64,000 bases of DNA from an uncultured Roseburia sp. (GCA_900542495.1 UQNW01000003.1:62001-126000), one strand, 5' to 3'; numbered from the stretch's first letter, positions 9,922 to 18,821 are shown. The notes: generated by a model not told the origin, from the sequence alone. Program-made: numbers and translations.

Positions 9922-11451
9922 ATGAACGAAACAACTTTTAAAATTTTTAATCGAACACTCCATATAAAAAAGCAATGGAAAATTACATTTCTCGCCACAT
10001 GGATTGGTGGAATGCTGGCTCATGCCTATCGTTTTTTCAACTTTCTGCCATCCTGGGATTCTATGTATAACTTTGCCGGAACCGGTGCTACTTACTCTTC
10101 CGGAAGATGTTTTCTTGAATTTTTCAGTAAAATCTCTTCCAAATATGATATGCCCTGGGTGAATGGTGCATTGTCCCTGCTCTATATCAGCCTTGCAAGC
10201 ATACTGCTTGTTGAACTTTTCGAGTTACAGGAATGCGCATCCTGCGTATTGCTCGCCCTGCTCATTGTTTCTTTCCCTACCGTCACAGCATCCTTCGCAT
10301 TTATGTTCACTGCTGACGGTTACATGATGGCATTTTTAATGGCTGTGCTAGGCATTTATCTGACCTGGCGATATAGATACGGTATCTTTCCAGGTATTAT
10401 CTGCATTGGATTAAGCATTGGAACTTATCAGGCATACATCAGTGTCATGCTCTGCATTCTGCTTGTTATGATTGTATGTGACCTGCTTATAAAGCAGAAA
10501 GATTTCAAGTCCTTTCTGCAAAACAACTGGAAATATATCCCTCTTCTGCTTGGAGGATTCCTCTTTTACAAAATAGCTTCTGCTATTATTAATGCATACT
10601 ATCATATCACATTAACCGAATATCAGGGAATCGGACAGATTCATCTTCTTTCCTTATGGGAATACCGGCAGGCTTTTACTAAAGTTTATAATGAGTTATC
10701 TCACCTGTTTTCTTTCAATGAAGCTCTCAACGTATATTGGTATGGATATGCCAACCGCATTGTATTTGCTCTGCTCCTACTCTGCACTGTCTATCTGATT
10801 TTGAAAAATAAATTGTATAGGCAGCCACTTGCTTGCCTTACCGGAATACTCTGTATCATCTGCCTGCCTCTTACTGTATGTTTTTTATTTTTTGTATCAT
10901 CCGATGTCTGGTATCACACACTGATGGAGATGGGTGCCTGCTTTATTTATCTGTTATTGCTCTGCTATCTTGAACATGGCTGTGTAAAAACGCGTTTTGA
11001 AAAAATTATAAAATCTGCCGGAATCGTTATACTTTGTTATCTTTCCTTCTACAACATCCGAAATGCCAATATCTGCTATAATGAGATGAACCTGAGCTAC
11101 GAAAAAAGCTATAGCATTGCCAGCAATGTATTAGACCGCATAGAAGATCTGGACGAGTTTCCTGAGATATCCAAGGTTGCCATCATTGGAACCTACCACA
11201 CCTATTCTTCTAATATTGGCGGAACTGTACCTTATATTATTGGTGTAGATCAGGATAACTTCTTAAATCTTGATTTTCACTATTTTGCTATGTGGAATTA
11301 CTGTTTTGGTATTCAGCTTGACCAAGCCTGTTCTGAAGAGATTGCTGCTATCAAACAGACCGAAGCTTATCAGAATCTCGATGTCTATCCAGCAAAAAAC
11401 TGTATTGGAGTAATTCATGACATTATTGTGGTAAAACTTCCAGAAGAATAA
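9922..11451 (+). CDS. GtrII-type polytopic glucosyltransferase
   Basis: 509 residues with about ten to twelve transmembrane helices and a soluble C-terminal tail (from about residue 395). It matches the Glucos_trans_II pattern: an acidic first extracytoplasmic loop (PSWDSMYNFAG, then SSGR), a FAFMFTADGYM segment, and SIGTYQAY. GtrII-type GT-C enzymes take a sugar from undecaprenyl phosphate outside the cell and add it to a surface glycan. Similar proteins occur at 46269 and 48817 in this window. It is the last gene of the operon, 21 bases after the LtaS-like gene, with AAAAGGA upstream. The nearest GtrB-like donor synthase is the convergent gene at 11546. Confidence 0.78.
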   Translation: MNETTFKIFNRTLHIKKQWKITFLATWIGGMLAHAYRFFNFLPSWDSMYNFAGTGATYSSGRCFLEFFSKISSKYDMPWVNGALSLLYISLASILLVELFELQECASCVLLALLIVSFPTVTASFAFMFTADGYMMAFLMAVLGIYLTWRYRYGIFPGIICIGLSIGTYQAYISVMLCILLVMIVCDLLIKQKDFKSFLQNNWKYIPLLLGGFLFYKIASAIINAYYHITLTEYQGIGQIHLLSLWEYRQAFTKVYNELSHLFSFNEALNVYWYGYANRIVFALLLLCTVYLILKNKLYRQPLACLTGILCIICLPLTVCFLFFVSSDVWYHTLMEMGACFIYLLLLCYLEHGCVKTRFEKIIKSAGIVILCYLSFYNIRNANICYNEMNLSYEKSYSIASNVLDRIEDLDEFPEISKVAIIGTYHTYSSNIGGTVPYIIGVDQDNFLNLDFHYFAMWNYCFGIQLDQACSEEIAAIKQTEAYQNLDVYPAKNCIGVIHDIIVVKLPEE

Positions 11452-11500
11452 AAAAGTGCTGCCGATTTGAAAAAGATTTCAGATCGGCAGCACTTTTTCT
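11451..11500. terminator. Bidirectional rho-independent terminator
   Basis: The arms 11451-11472 and 11477-11498 form a stem of about 22 pairs with one G-U wobble and a four-base loop. A GC-rich core is flanked by A5 on one side and T5 on the other. It lies between the convergent genes ending at 11451 and 11546, so it can serve both strands. Confidence 0.9.
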
Positions 11501-11545
11501 ATTCTTTTTTCTCCTGTTTTGATAAACACAAATTCATGTTCAGAC

Positions 11546-12499
11546 TTACTTATTTTTTTCCGCTTCTTTATCATTACTTTTCTGAATTATGTAATGCGGC
11601 CTTTTCTTCACTTCCATATATGCCTTTGAAAGATATTGCCCCATAATTCCCATACAGAACAATTGAATGCCGCCAACAAATGTAATAATGCATACCAGTG
11701 ACGGCCATCCACTGACCGGATCCCCAAAAATAAGTTTTCGTACAATAATAAAGATAATCGCCACAAAAGAAATAAACGTCATCAATATTCCAAGGTAGGA
11801 CGAGATCATCAGCGGTACATTGGAAAAATTAACAATTCCGTCCAGAGAATAGACAAAAAGTTTCCAGAAACTCCACTTTGTCTCCCCGGCTGAACGTTCA
11901 ATATTCTCATACTCTAACCATTTTGTCCGATAACCAACCCATCCAAAAATTCCTTTGGAAAAGCGATTATACTCTGATAATGCAAGAACACTGTTCACCA
12001 TATCTCTCGTCATCATACGAAAATCTCTGGCTCCATCTACGATATCAGCATCGGATATCCTCCGTATCAGTTTATAAAAGCATCTGGCGCAAAAAGAACG
12101 TACCATCGGTTCCCCTTTACGACTTACACGTCTTGTTGCCACACTGTCATATTCTCCTGACTCAAGTGTACTTATCATCTCTGGAAGAAGTGCCGGTGGA
12201 TCCTGCATATCTGCATCCATGATCACAACATAATCTCCTCTGGCATTATTAAGTCCTGCATAAATTGCCGCCTCTTTTCCAAAATTTCTGGAAAATGAAT
12301 AATACTTCACATGTCCATCTTTCTGTGCCAGTCCACACACTTTCTGTTCTGTATAATCCTTAGATCCATCATCCACGAACAATATCTCATAATCACATTG
12401 CCCATTTGTCATCACATCCGTAACCGCAGCATATATTGTCTCTACTGTCTTCTCTTCGTTGTAACATGGAATAATTATGCTGAGCAATTTTCTGTCCAT
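11546..12499 (-). CDS. GtrB/DPM1-like polyprenyl-phosphate glycosyltransferase
   Basis: 317 residues. A GT2 domain at the N-terminus (SIIIPCYNEEKTVE; FVDDGSKD; VIMDADMQDPP, the DxD region) is followed by two C-terminal transmembrane helices around residues 228-290 and a basic tail. This is the layout of bactoprenol glucosyltransferases, which make undecaprenyl-phosphate-sugar for GtrII-type enzymes. It is convergent with the GtrII gene ending at 11451 and divergent from the Wzy-like gene at 12690. It is similar to the protein at 50779 over its full length. GAGGTAGCGGAAG precedes the ATG. Confidence 0.88.
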   Translation of the reverse strand: MDRKLLSIIIPCYNEEKTVETIYAAVTDVMTNGQCDYEILFVDDGSKDYTEQKVCGLAQKDGHVKYYSFSRNFGKEAAIYAGLNNARGDYVVIMDADMQDPPALLPEMISTLESGEYDSVATRRVSRKGEPMVRSFCARCFYKLIRRISDADIVDGARDFRMMTRDMVNSVLALSEYNRFSKGIFGWVGYRTKWLEYENIERSAGETKWSFWKLFVYSLDGIVNFSNVPLMISSYLGILMTFISFVAIIFIIVRKLIFGDPVSGWPSLVCIITFVGGIQLFCMGIMGQYLSKAYMEVKKRPHYIIQKSNDKEAEKNK

Positions 12500-12593
12500 T
12501 CTTCCGCTACCTCTTTCTTGTCTCCGCCACGCTCAAACAGATACTTTTCATTCCGTCATCTCTGCTGAGCATGTACCCACATCCGTTCCGGCT

Positions 12594-12622
12594 TTGCATG
12601 TACCTGTAAGTTATGTTATAAT
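12594..12622 (+). promoter_or_regulatory. Promoter of the Wzy-like gene
   Basis: TTGCAT (12594-12599), 17 bases, then TATAAT (12617-12622), with a TGT extension directly before the -10 box. The start codon at 12690 lies about 67 bases downstream. Confidence 0.65.
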
Positions 12623-12632
12623 GTATACATTA
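12619..12632. promoter_or_regulatory. Perfect 14-base palindrome overlapping the -10 box
   Basis: TAATGTATACATTA is fully self-complementary. It covers the last four bases of the TATAAT and the start-site region of the 12690 gene, inside the divergent region shared with the minus-strand gene at 12499. The position suits a repressor operator. An AT-rich palindrome can also arise by chance, and no second copy was noticed in the window. Confidence 0.35.
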
Positions 12633-12689
12633 ATGTGCTTATGTAACAGGTACTGCATAGCAGACATTTTTGTTCAGGAGACTACACTT

Positions 12690-13844
12690 ATGAATATATT
12701 AATAGAAAAATTAAAACAGCGCAATGCATTTTCAACAACCTTTTTATATATCATCTATTTTCTGCTTGGAATGTATTACCCCCTTTTCAGTTTCATGCGT
12801 CAGACCGTACCGCAGTATTGGGGACAGGTTACACTTTTTTATCATATACTGCTGATATTGCTTCTGGCAAAAGTACTCCTTCAGAAAAATTCTGTTTTTG
12901 ACTGGATTTTTTTGGCTGGATTGTTTTATCTCTGTTATAAAAGCTACCAGTATAATTATGATTTCTATAATATTTTCGGTACCATGATGTTCCTCTGCTG
13001 TGCCAAAAATATAGAAATAAAAAAAATTGTAAAATTAGATTTATATATCCGTATTGTACGCAGTGTCTTGTTTCTCACCTTACCTTTTATGGGCTTAATG
13101 ATCAATAAAATAAATGTATGGATTGGTGGAAGAACCCGCACCTTCTTCGGATGGACTCACGCTAATATGATGGGGCTTGATTTTTTACTTTTGGCAATGG
13201 ACATTATGTATCTCCGAAAAGAATGTAAGAAATGGTACGACTGTATCCTATATGCTGTTTTTATCATCTTTCTGGACAAAACAGCCAATAGCAGAACCGC
13301 TGAGGCCATTATTGCCATGTTAATTGTCATCCACTTATTGTCGATTATCATGCAAAGAAACTGGTTCCATAAAATGATGGTGCTATTTACATCTGGAGCA
13401 TTCCTTCTATGTGTTGGTATTCCATTTATCGGAAGTTATTTATATATCCACAAACCGGAATTATTTTTACAACATGACGGAACCATGCTCTCAAGAATTC
13501 AATTGACTACTACCTTCTATCTAAGAAATGGTGGCTTTGGTTTCTATGGATTTCCTATAGAAGATCAAGATTGCCTTGACATGATGTTCTCTTATATTGG
13601 ACTTCATTGGGGAACCGCAGCTTTCATCATTATTTCAGCAGCTATTATATATGCCATTTGTAAGGCATCCAGAGAACAGCATACCAGCTTCCTGATCTTG
13701 CTTTTCTTCTTCCTTGTATATGGCTGGGCAGAAGTTGCACCTATCTATCCTGTATATTCTTATCTGTCGCTCTTATTAGGCTATTACATTATGAACCGCA
13801 AGCCATTTTATTGTAAGCGTCCATATACCTGCGCTAATTTCTAA
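12690..13844 (+). CDS. Wzy-like polysaccharide polymerase (membrane protein)
   Basis: 384 residues from the ATG at 12690, chosen because AGGAG lies ten bases upstream and because an upstream extension of 71 codons would overlap the divergent gene and its promoter. About ten transmembrane helices are visible. FGWTHANMMG in the middle loop resembles the conserved loop of Firmicute O-antigen/capsule polymerases, and NSRTAEAII follows. Wzy enzymes join lipid-linked repeat units outside the membrane. It is the clearest polymerase candidate in the window, but it is transcribed alone and on the opposite strand from the polysaccharide operons. The assignment rests on topology and the loop motif. Confidence 0.65.
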   Translation: MNILIEKLKQRNAFSTTFLYIIYFLLGMYYPLFSFMRQTVPQYWGQVTLFYHILLILLLAKVLLQKNSVFDWIFLAGLFYLCYKSYQYNYDFYNIFGTMMFLCCAKNIEIKKIVKLDLYIRIVRSVLFLTLPFMGLMINKINVWIGGRTRTFFGWTHANMMGLDFLLLAMDIMYLRKECKKWYDCILYAVFIIFLDKTANSRTAEAIIAMLIVIHLLSIIMQRNWFHKMMVLFTSGAFLLCVGIPFIGSYLYIHKPELFLQHDGTMLSRIQLTTTFYLRNGGFGFYGFPIEDQDCLDMMFSYIGLHWGTAAFIIISAAIIYAICKASREQHTSFLILLFFFLVYGWAEVAPIYPVYSYLSLLLGYYIMNRKPFYCKRPYTCANF

Positions 13845-13846
13845 AT

Positions 13847-13884
13847 AACACATGCATCGTCTTTGCCAGATGCATGCGTTTTAC
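13847..13884. terminator. Rho-independent terminator after the Wzy-like gene
   Basis: The arms 13847-13858 and 13869-13880 form a 12-base stem with a single A-C mismatch around a ten-base loop. The 3' arm runs into GTTTTA, and the 5' flank is A-rich, so it may also act on the minus strand against the convergent gene ending at 13965. A weaker imperfect stem at about 13918-13946 is closer to that gene's end. Confidence 0.7.
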
Positions 13885-13964
13885 TACATTTATTTATACC
13901 ATAGTCCTAATACCAAGCATCCACCTTCATATCAGATGGGTGCTGAATTATTTTTCGATTACCC

Positions 13965-14792
13965 TTATTCATCTTTTCTATATGCCTTAAAATAATGATG
14001 ACCTATACGATCTTTTTCCGGTGGTAACTGCATATAATCACCATATGTATGACGCAAAACCTCATCATAATCTTTTGGTACACGGAATTGATATTTTTCA
14101 AATGGAACCATTACTGTTTCATCAAACCATTTACGTAAAAATATCTCTTTCTTTCCCCCTGAAAGCCATACGACACATCCAATATAATTACTATCATCAT
14201 ACTCCTTCAATTTTACAAGTTGATTGAGTTTTTTTTGAAAGTAATCTTTCCCTATCAATTTAGATCCTATAAATATAGGATATTTTATAATTTTTCTAAA
14301 TAATGATGTCGTGGTTTCAATAGCAAAATGTTCCCGTGTTGACTGGTAACAAAGCGAAGACAGTCTGTCTCCTTTCATACCATAAGTAACCGCTTCTTTT
14401 TCAGTTGTTCCAAGCCCATCATATGGATATATGTCTATAAACACTCCCATACCATATGGTTTTTCATTTTCCATTTTTATTACATATCGGTCATCACTAA
14501 TTCTCGTAATCATATATGGATATTCCTTACACTCATCCAGATTAAATATACGCAAATCAGGATATTCTTTCCTATGTATCTTCATGTATTCTAAAAACCG
14601 ATCATAATCCCTGCGCGGCATCATGATATCCACATCATCATCCCATGGAATATACCCATGATGTCGAATGGCTCCTATAAGTGTTCCATATATTAAAGAA
14701 TATCTAAAATTCTGTTCTTCACATATTGTTGCAACTGTATGTAATATTTCAAGTGATACTAATTGTATTTCCCTTATCATTAACTCTGTCAT
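13965..14792 (-). CDS. LicD-family phosphotransferase
   Basis: 275 residues. The LicD nucleotidyltransferase-fold signature is plain: YGTLIGAIRHHGYIPWDDDVDIMM, read here in parts as YGTLIGAIRHHG and PWDDDVDI near residues 35-58. LicD proteins transfer phosphocholine or another phospho-alcohol from a CDP-activated donor to a surface glycan. No licA, licB or licC choline genes are present in the window, so the transferred group could be phosphoribitol, phosphoglycerol or phosphocholine made elsewhere. It is the last gene of a minus-strand run with the two glycosyltransferases upstream, 19 bases after the preceding gene, with GGAGAAG before ATG. Confidence 0.88.
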   Translation of the reverse strand: MTELMIREIQLVSLEILHTVATICEEQNFRYSLIYGTLIGAIRHHGYIPWDDDVDIMMPRRDYDRFLEYMKIHRKEYPDLRIFNLDECKEYPYMITRISDDRYVIKMENEKPYGMGVFIDIYPYDGLGTTEKEAVTYGMKGDRLSSLCYQSTREHFAIETTTSLFRKIIKYPIFIGSKLIGKDYFQKKLNQLVKLKEYDDSNYIGCVVWLSGGKKEIFLRKWFDETVMVPFEKYQFRVPKDYDEVLRHTYGDYMQLPPEKDRIGHHYFKAYRKDE

Positions 14793-14811
14793 TTTTTCTT
14801 CTCCACGCTTA

Positions 14812-15717
14812 TCAACGGTTTCCTAACAAAATAGCCATTCTCAATTTTACAGCCATATTTTTATTCATATATCTTGTTTTAAAAGATGCTGCCAGTCCTA
14901 ATCGAGTAAATAAATTTCTTCTATATCCAGAAATTTTTTCTAACCATCTTTTTTCTTCTTTTCCTATCCTTGAACCATAAATTTTTAAAATCTGATTGGC
15001 CTGACTATCTATTCCATTTTTTTCTCTGGTAACAATGTCTCTGTATCTCGATGTTATCTTATTTAAAAATCCATAAGAAACACCAACAACATTGTTTTCG
15101 TGTTGGCGATACAGCATATAGGCCCCCTCATCATACCGTATACTTCCTTTTACTGCCACACACACAAGCGCAATATAAAAATCATGCATAACCAGGCATT
15201 CCGGCATACTATAATTCTGTATCATCTGAGCCAGAGCACAATTAAATATCATCGTACACCCAAGCAGCCCTCCTGCACAAGCCAATGTATAAATATCTGT
15301 CTTCGGATCACATTTATAAACATCTCTTCCTAAAGATTTGAGCTTATCGTCCACAAGTTCTGCATTGGAACAATACAGACTTGGTGTTTTAATATCCTTT
15401 ATCTGCATTATCCCTGTCCACAATTTATCCGGCATCCAATAATCATCCTGATCCGCAAATGCATAATAATCATAATTTTCACAATGCTTTATTAAATCCA
15501 TAAAACTCAATGCAGGTTTTAGATTTCTTCCTTCATACCAATGAAGCTTTTTTTCTATTTCATACTGCATCAAAATTTTCTTTGTCGCATCAGTCGACCC
15601 ATCATCCCGAACCCATAAATCCAGTTCAAAGTTCCCTCTCTGGTTTAATATTGATTCAATCTGTTCTTTCATATAGTTTTCCCCATTATAGGTGGACATT
15701 AAAACCGCAACTCTCAC
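14812..15717 (-). CDS. GT2 glycosyltransferase (rhamnosyltransferase-like)
   Basis: 301 residues. The N-terminal GT-A fold is recognised from VAVLMSTYNGENYMKEQIES, read here as VAVLMSTYNGENY, then WVRDDGSTD and FADQDDYW (the DxD-type metal site). FADQDDYWMPDKL is the usual signature of capsule rhamnosyltransferase-like GT2 enzymes. The start is a GTG at 15717, overlapping the upstream gene's TGA as GTGA, with AGCAGGAG just before. The next methionine is internal to the first beta-strand, so GTG is preferred. The acceptor and donor sugars cannot be named. Confidence 0.87.
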   Translation of the reverse strand: MRVAVLMSTYNGENYMKEQIESILNQRGNFELDLWVRDDGSTDATKKILMQYEIEKKLHWYEGRNLKPALSFMDLIKHCENYDYYAFADQDDYWMPDKLWTGIMQIKDIKTPSLYCSNAELVDDKLKSLGRDVYKCDPKTDIYTLACAGGLLGCTMIFNCALAQMIQNYSMPECLVMHDFYIALVCVAVKGSIRYDEGAYMLYRQHENNVVGVSYGFLNKITSRYRDIVTREKNGIDSQANQILKIYGSRIGKEEKRWLEKISGYRRNLFTRLGLAASFKTRYMNKNMAVKLRMAILLGNR

Positions 15718-16670
15718 TCCTGCTCTCCAAATAAGACCTGATAAAATGTATTTTTAATAGTTGTATCCGACTCTTCAAATTTATATGTTAATTTATGAAA
15801 GCTTGTCATTTCTTTTACCGCATTCGCAATTGTCTCGTCATACTCCTCGAACAGTCTCAACAACAAGATATGTGGTGTTGCATTGCTGAATGGTACAACT
15901 TTATTCCACTCATCTGGATATGCCTCTATTACCATTTGGAAAAACATATGAAATAAATAATAATGAACTAATTTCGTATTTTCCTTCCAATATTCATACA
16001 ATAGAGCCCTCTCTAACACAAGCATTTGATTATTGGAACATGATGTAATAAACCAACTTGAAACCGCAGTACATTGACCATCCAACCCCGGTTTAAGATT
16101 CTGAAACATAAAAAGATCTGAATCAAATAAATAGTCTGGATATATTGGCGATGAACACCATACAGTTGCATCGATCCATGTTCCTCCATACTTAATTAAT
16201 AATTCCAGGCGCAATAAATCTGACAGATGTGTTTTAGAAAAACATCCCTTTTCATATTTTTCCAAAATGTATGCTGGAAATTGGACATATTCCTTATAAT
16301 TCTCTTCTGTGATTAAAATTATCCTCTTATCACGCAGATTACTTTTCAAGGATTCAAAACAATACTGCACCATTTTAGGTGCATGCTCCATGCCCTGAAA
16401 CCAACATACCCAAACAATATCCGAATGTTCATGTAATATATTTTTTGTATCTTCTTTCTGTTGGTATTCACTAATAAACCTTTTATATTTCTTTTTTAAT
16501 TTACAATATATCCGATTATCAACTGCCAATCGGACAATCTCAAGTGATTTTCTTGACAGACCTAATATTGCCGTTTCCAATAATGAAAACAGTATTACAT
16601 GCGCCATGCAATACTGTTTCAATATCTCTATACCATTTACTTTTTTAAAAATTTTTTTAAATTCTTTCAT
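15714..16670 (-). CDS. Capsular polysaccharide synthesis glycosyltransferase (Caps_synth/GT32-like)
   Basis: 318 residues. VWVCWFQGMEHAPKMV starts the GT32-like fold, and YGGTWIDATVW holds the DxD-like nucleotide-sugar site seen in the Caps_synth family. The N-terminal ~70 residues are helical and basic. AAGGGAT lies before ATG 16670. It overlaps the following GT2 gene by four bases, so translation of the pair is coupled, and together with LicD it forms a three-gene transfer module. The sugar specificity is unknown. Confidence 0.82.
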   Translation of the reverse strand: MKEFKKIFKKVNGIEILKQYCMAHVILFSLLETAILGLSRKSLEIVRLAVDNRIYCKLKKKYKRFISEYQQKEDTKNILHEHSDIVWVCWFQGMEHAPKMVQYCFESLKSNLRDKRIILITEENYKEYVQFPAYILEKYEKGCFSKTHLSDLLRLELLIKYGGTWIDATVWCSSPIYPDYLFDSDLFMFQNLKPGLDGQCTAVSSWFITSCSNNQMLVLERALLYEYWKENTKLVHYYLFHMFFQMVIEAYPDEWNKVVPFSNATPHILLLRLFEEYDETIANAVKEMTSFHKLTYKFEESDTTIKNTFYQVLFGEQE

Positions 16671-16765
16671 ATTATCCCTTTATTATCATAAAATTATATA
16701 CACTTTCCACATATATTCTGTTTCTGTCATACTAATGATCCGGCAAAAATTTTCCATGCCTATTT

Positions 16766-17878
16766 TTAATCATATAGGAATTCATTTATTCTATCATTTA
16801 AATACATATGATAATAATACAATTTAGAATATTCCATATGCTTCCTAAATTCACGATTATAATAATAATGCGACATATGATATGATAATTCAACCAAATA
16901 ATTTACGCTGTATTTTTTAGCTTCCGCTCTAAGTTTTCTTTTAGTATCCCATATTCCACCAATCACCCCACAACAAACCCCACATACATCCAATACTCTA
17001 GCAACCTCACTCGATACATTCATAAGTGATGTTGCCAATGTTGTTATCAATGGAAACATTACTGTTTTTGCACCATAAAATCCCTCAATCTTAATATCTC
17101 GCATTCGTTTCATATATTCATCTCGACATTTTTGAAAATCCTTAATTCTTTCATTAAATATGTCTGTAATTATTTTTTCATCATTAACATTCATAATTGT
17201 ATCACTAAATTTTTGCATTTCATCAAAAAAAAGATGGCGTTCATCCTTCGATTTTTCTCTGAATGCAAGCAACTCTTTAGCCGATAAGCTTTCTATACCA
17301 CGCGGTATAAAATTTGCAAAAGTTAATGCCCCCAATTTGGTTATGTTATCACCTTGATCATGATCAAGCAATTTTCCATTCGACTCCATAAAGTTCGAAC
17401 ATAACCACGAAAAATCATAATCTGACGCGAGTGTAATATTATTTTTTTTTGCAATATAATTTGATAAATAAATCATATATATATTTGCAAATTCTCTGGG
17501 CACATAATAAAATCCCTCATCATCCCGCTTATTACCTGCTATCAGTAATTCTCTCAATTGAACATCTGCTTTTCCTTCATGTAGTTTGACATAATTATTA
17601 TCCATATAATCTGCCTCGGACAATGCGCATGCCCATTTTGATTTATCCATAACTTTTATAAAATCTTCAAATATTTCAGTTGCATACTTTTCTGGAGCAA
17701 TATTCGCAATAACACTCTTGTCCTCTATAAGCGTTCTAATTTCATCTCTGTCATTTGGAATATATCCTTCAGGCACAATCCGATATACCTTGTCCCACAG
17801 CAGGCATGCATTCCAAAGCCATTCTTTATTAGCAAATTCTATTGTCGGGTAATATAATGTTGCATTATAATTCATCAT
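16766..17878 (-). CDS. DUF6236-like protein of unknown function
   Basis: 370 residues from the ATG at 17878, supported by AAGGAG five bases upstream; an in-frame TTG further upstream lacks such support. The opening NATLYYPTIEF followed by WLWNACLLWDKVYRIVPEGY resembles the DUF6236 family, a guess from memory. The middle is soluble and helical. Residues about 270-315 contain a weakly hydrophobic stretch (FPLITTLATSLM, VCGVCCGVIGG), and the C-terminus is tyrosine-rich. An A9 run at 17442-17450 (minus-strand sense) encodes the KKN of IAKKNN and could slip. It is not a polysaccharide enzyme by any feature I see. It sits beside the M15 pseudogene and the AEP-RT island. Confidence 0.6.
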   Translation of the reverse strand: MMNYNATLYYPTIEFANKEWLWNACLLWDKVYRIVPEGYIPNDRDEIRTLIEDKSVIANIAPEKYATEIFEDFIKVMDKSKWACALSEADYMDNNYVKLHEGKADVQLRELLIAGNKRDDEGFYYVPREFANIYMIYLSNYIAKKNNITLASDYDFSWLCSNFMESNGKLLDHDQGDNITKLGALTFANFIPRGIESLSAKELLAFREKSKDERHLFFDEMQKFSDTIMNVNDEKIITDIFNERIKDFQKCRDEYMKRMRDIKIEGFYGAKTVMFPLITTLATSLMNVSSEVARVLDVCGVCCGVIGGIWDTKRKLRAEAKKYSVNYLVELSYHMSHYYYNREFRKHMEYSKLYYYHMYLNDRINEFLYD

Positions 17879-17926
17879 TTTTCTCCTTAGCAAAGTTTGT
17901 CCTAAACTCAATAAAAAGTTTTAATC

Positions 17927-18215
17927 CTACAATTTTTTCTGAATAGTAATAGCGCCAACATTTCCATCAATGTATGTAACTCCATCCAAACCTGTAATGT
18001 TCACTTTATCTGGTGGATAACGTCTTATGAATCCATACTCCTGCACACCCTGGAACTGCAACCATCACTTCTTCTGTAATCTCCGACAAATCAACAGAAT
18101 ATTCTTCCGGTAATGGATTTTCCACATTCACCAATATCAAATTTTTCTGTTTATTGCGATCATATAATGTTTTACAAAATATTATTATATTCAATAAAAT
18201 TAAAATGCACAACAA
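17927..18215 (-). pseudogene. Decayed M15 (VanY-like) D-Ala-D-Ala carboxypeptidase remnant
   Basis: An N-terminal membrane anchor and the phrase LILVNVENPLPEEYSVDL (18215 down to about 18090) match the start of Firmicute M15 carboxypeptidases. Then the frame changes. The shifted frame reads QEYGFIRRYP and then ITGLDG before a TAG at 17927, which matches the C-terminal phrase EYGFIxRYPxGK...ITG of the same family. Between the two parts nearly the whole catalytic domain is missing, including the SxHxxGxAxD and ExWH zinc-site region. The gene therefore carries a large internal deletion and a frameshift. The intact family trims cell-wall D-Ala-D-Ala stems. It marks a rearranged boundary next to the AEP-RT island. 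Confidence 0.7.
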
Positions 18216-18275
18216 ACTTATAATTTTTTTGCTTATTTTTTCATATATGCTTCAAACAATATATTCCTCATCTGA

Positions 18276-18779
18276 TTATTTTTCCGTCTTCCGAAATGCC
18301 CAAAACTTATTCATAATAAAATTCAAAGGTACACTAACCAGCAAGTTAATAATCGGAGCAATTATTTTCGGAATACCAAAAACTTCTACCCATAATAATG
18401 ACAAAATACTGTTCAGGAACAATCCAGTAAAAGCATATGATATATAAGTCTTTATCAAAGCGTGAACAATATTTCGTTCCTCATTATCTGCCTTTTCAAA
18501 TACAAACTTATTATTCCAATAAAAAGACCACAAAACACTTAAAATAAATGCAATCACCTGTGCTGCGAGATAATCAACACTTGGTATCAGATTATTTTTT
18601 TGAAATAATATAAGTGTCACAACATAAATAACATACGATATAACTGTATTACTTAATCCTACAATTCCAAACTTAACAAATTGCATCAATGCTACCCATT
18701 GTGTTTCATTTATCTTCAATCGTAACAGTTTACATAAAATAAAATCTATCATTTTTTCAATAATTTCCCATAAATTCAT
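18276..18779 (-). CDS. GtrA-family membrane protein
   Basis: 167 residues with four transmembrane helices. The family pattern is clear: FVKFGIVGLSNTVISYVIY, read here as FVKFGIVGLSNT, then the WSFYWNNKFVFE motif and the late FIMNKFWAF. GtrA-like proteins are thought to flip undecaprenyl-phosphate-sugar made by GtrB-type enzymes. A leader of about 33 residues precedes the usual start. It lies 42 bases after the 1041-residue gene and could be its operon partner only by read-through. No GtrB gene is adjacent here; the nearest are at 11546 and 27686. A second GtrA is at 50355. Confidence 0.85.
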   Translation of the reverse strand: MNLWEIIEKMIDFILCKLLRLKINETQWVALMQFVKFGIVGLSNTVISYVIYVVTLILFQKNNLIPSVDYLAAQVIAFILSVLWSFYWNNKFVFEKADNEERNIVHALIKTYISYAFTGLFLNSILSLLWVEVFGIPKIIAPIINLLVSVPLNFIMNKFWAFRKTEK

Positions 18780-18821
18780 AGCATTCTCTTTATCCTTTTC
18801 TTGTTCATTTCAATCTTTCTT

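Noticed and set aside
12477..12689. N-terminal extension of the Wzy-like gene
   Set aside because: The extra codons overlap the divergent gene and cover the gene's own promoter; the ATG at 12690 has an AGGAG site and begins a typical membrane protein.
13918..13946. Separate terminator for the LicD gene
   Set aside because: The stem has a mismatch and a wobble and no T-tract follows; the nearby stem at 13847-13884 is stronger and may serve both strands.
16680..16720. Promoter upstream of the 16670 gene
   Set aside because: A TATAAT is present on the minus strand, but no acceptable -35 box lies 16-18 bases away and the AT content makes a chance match likely.
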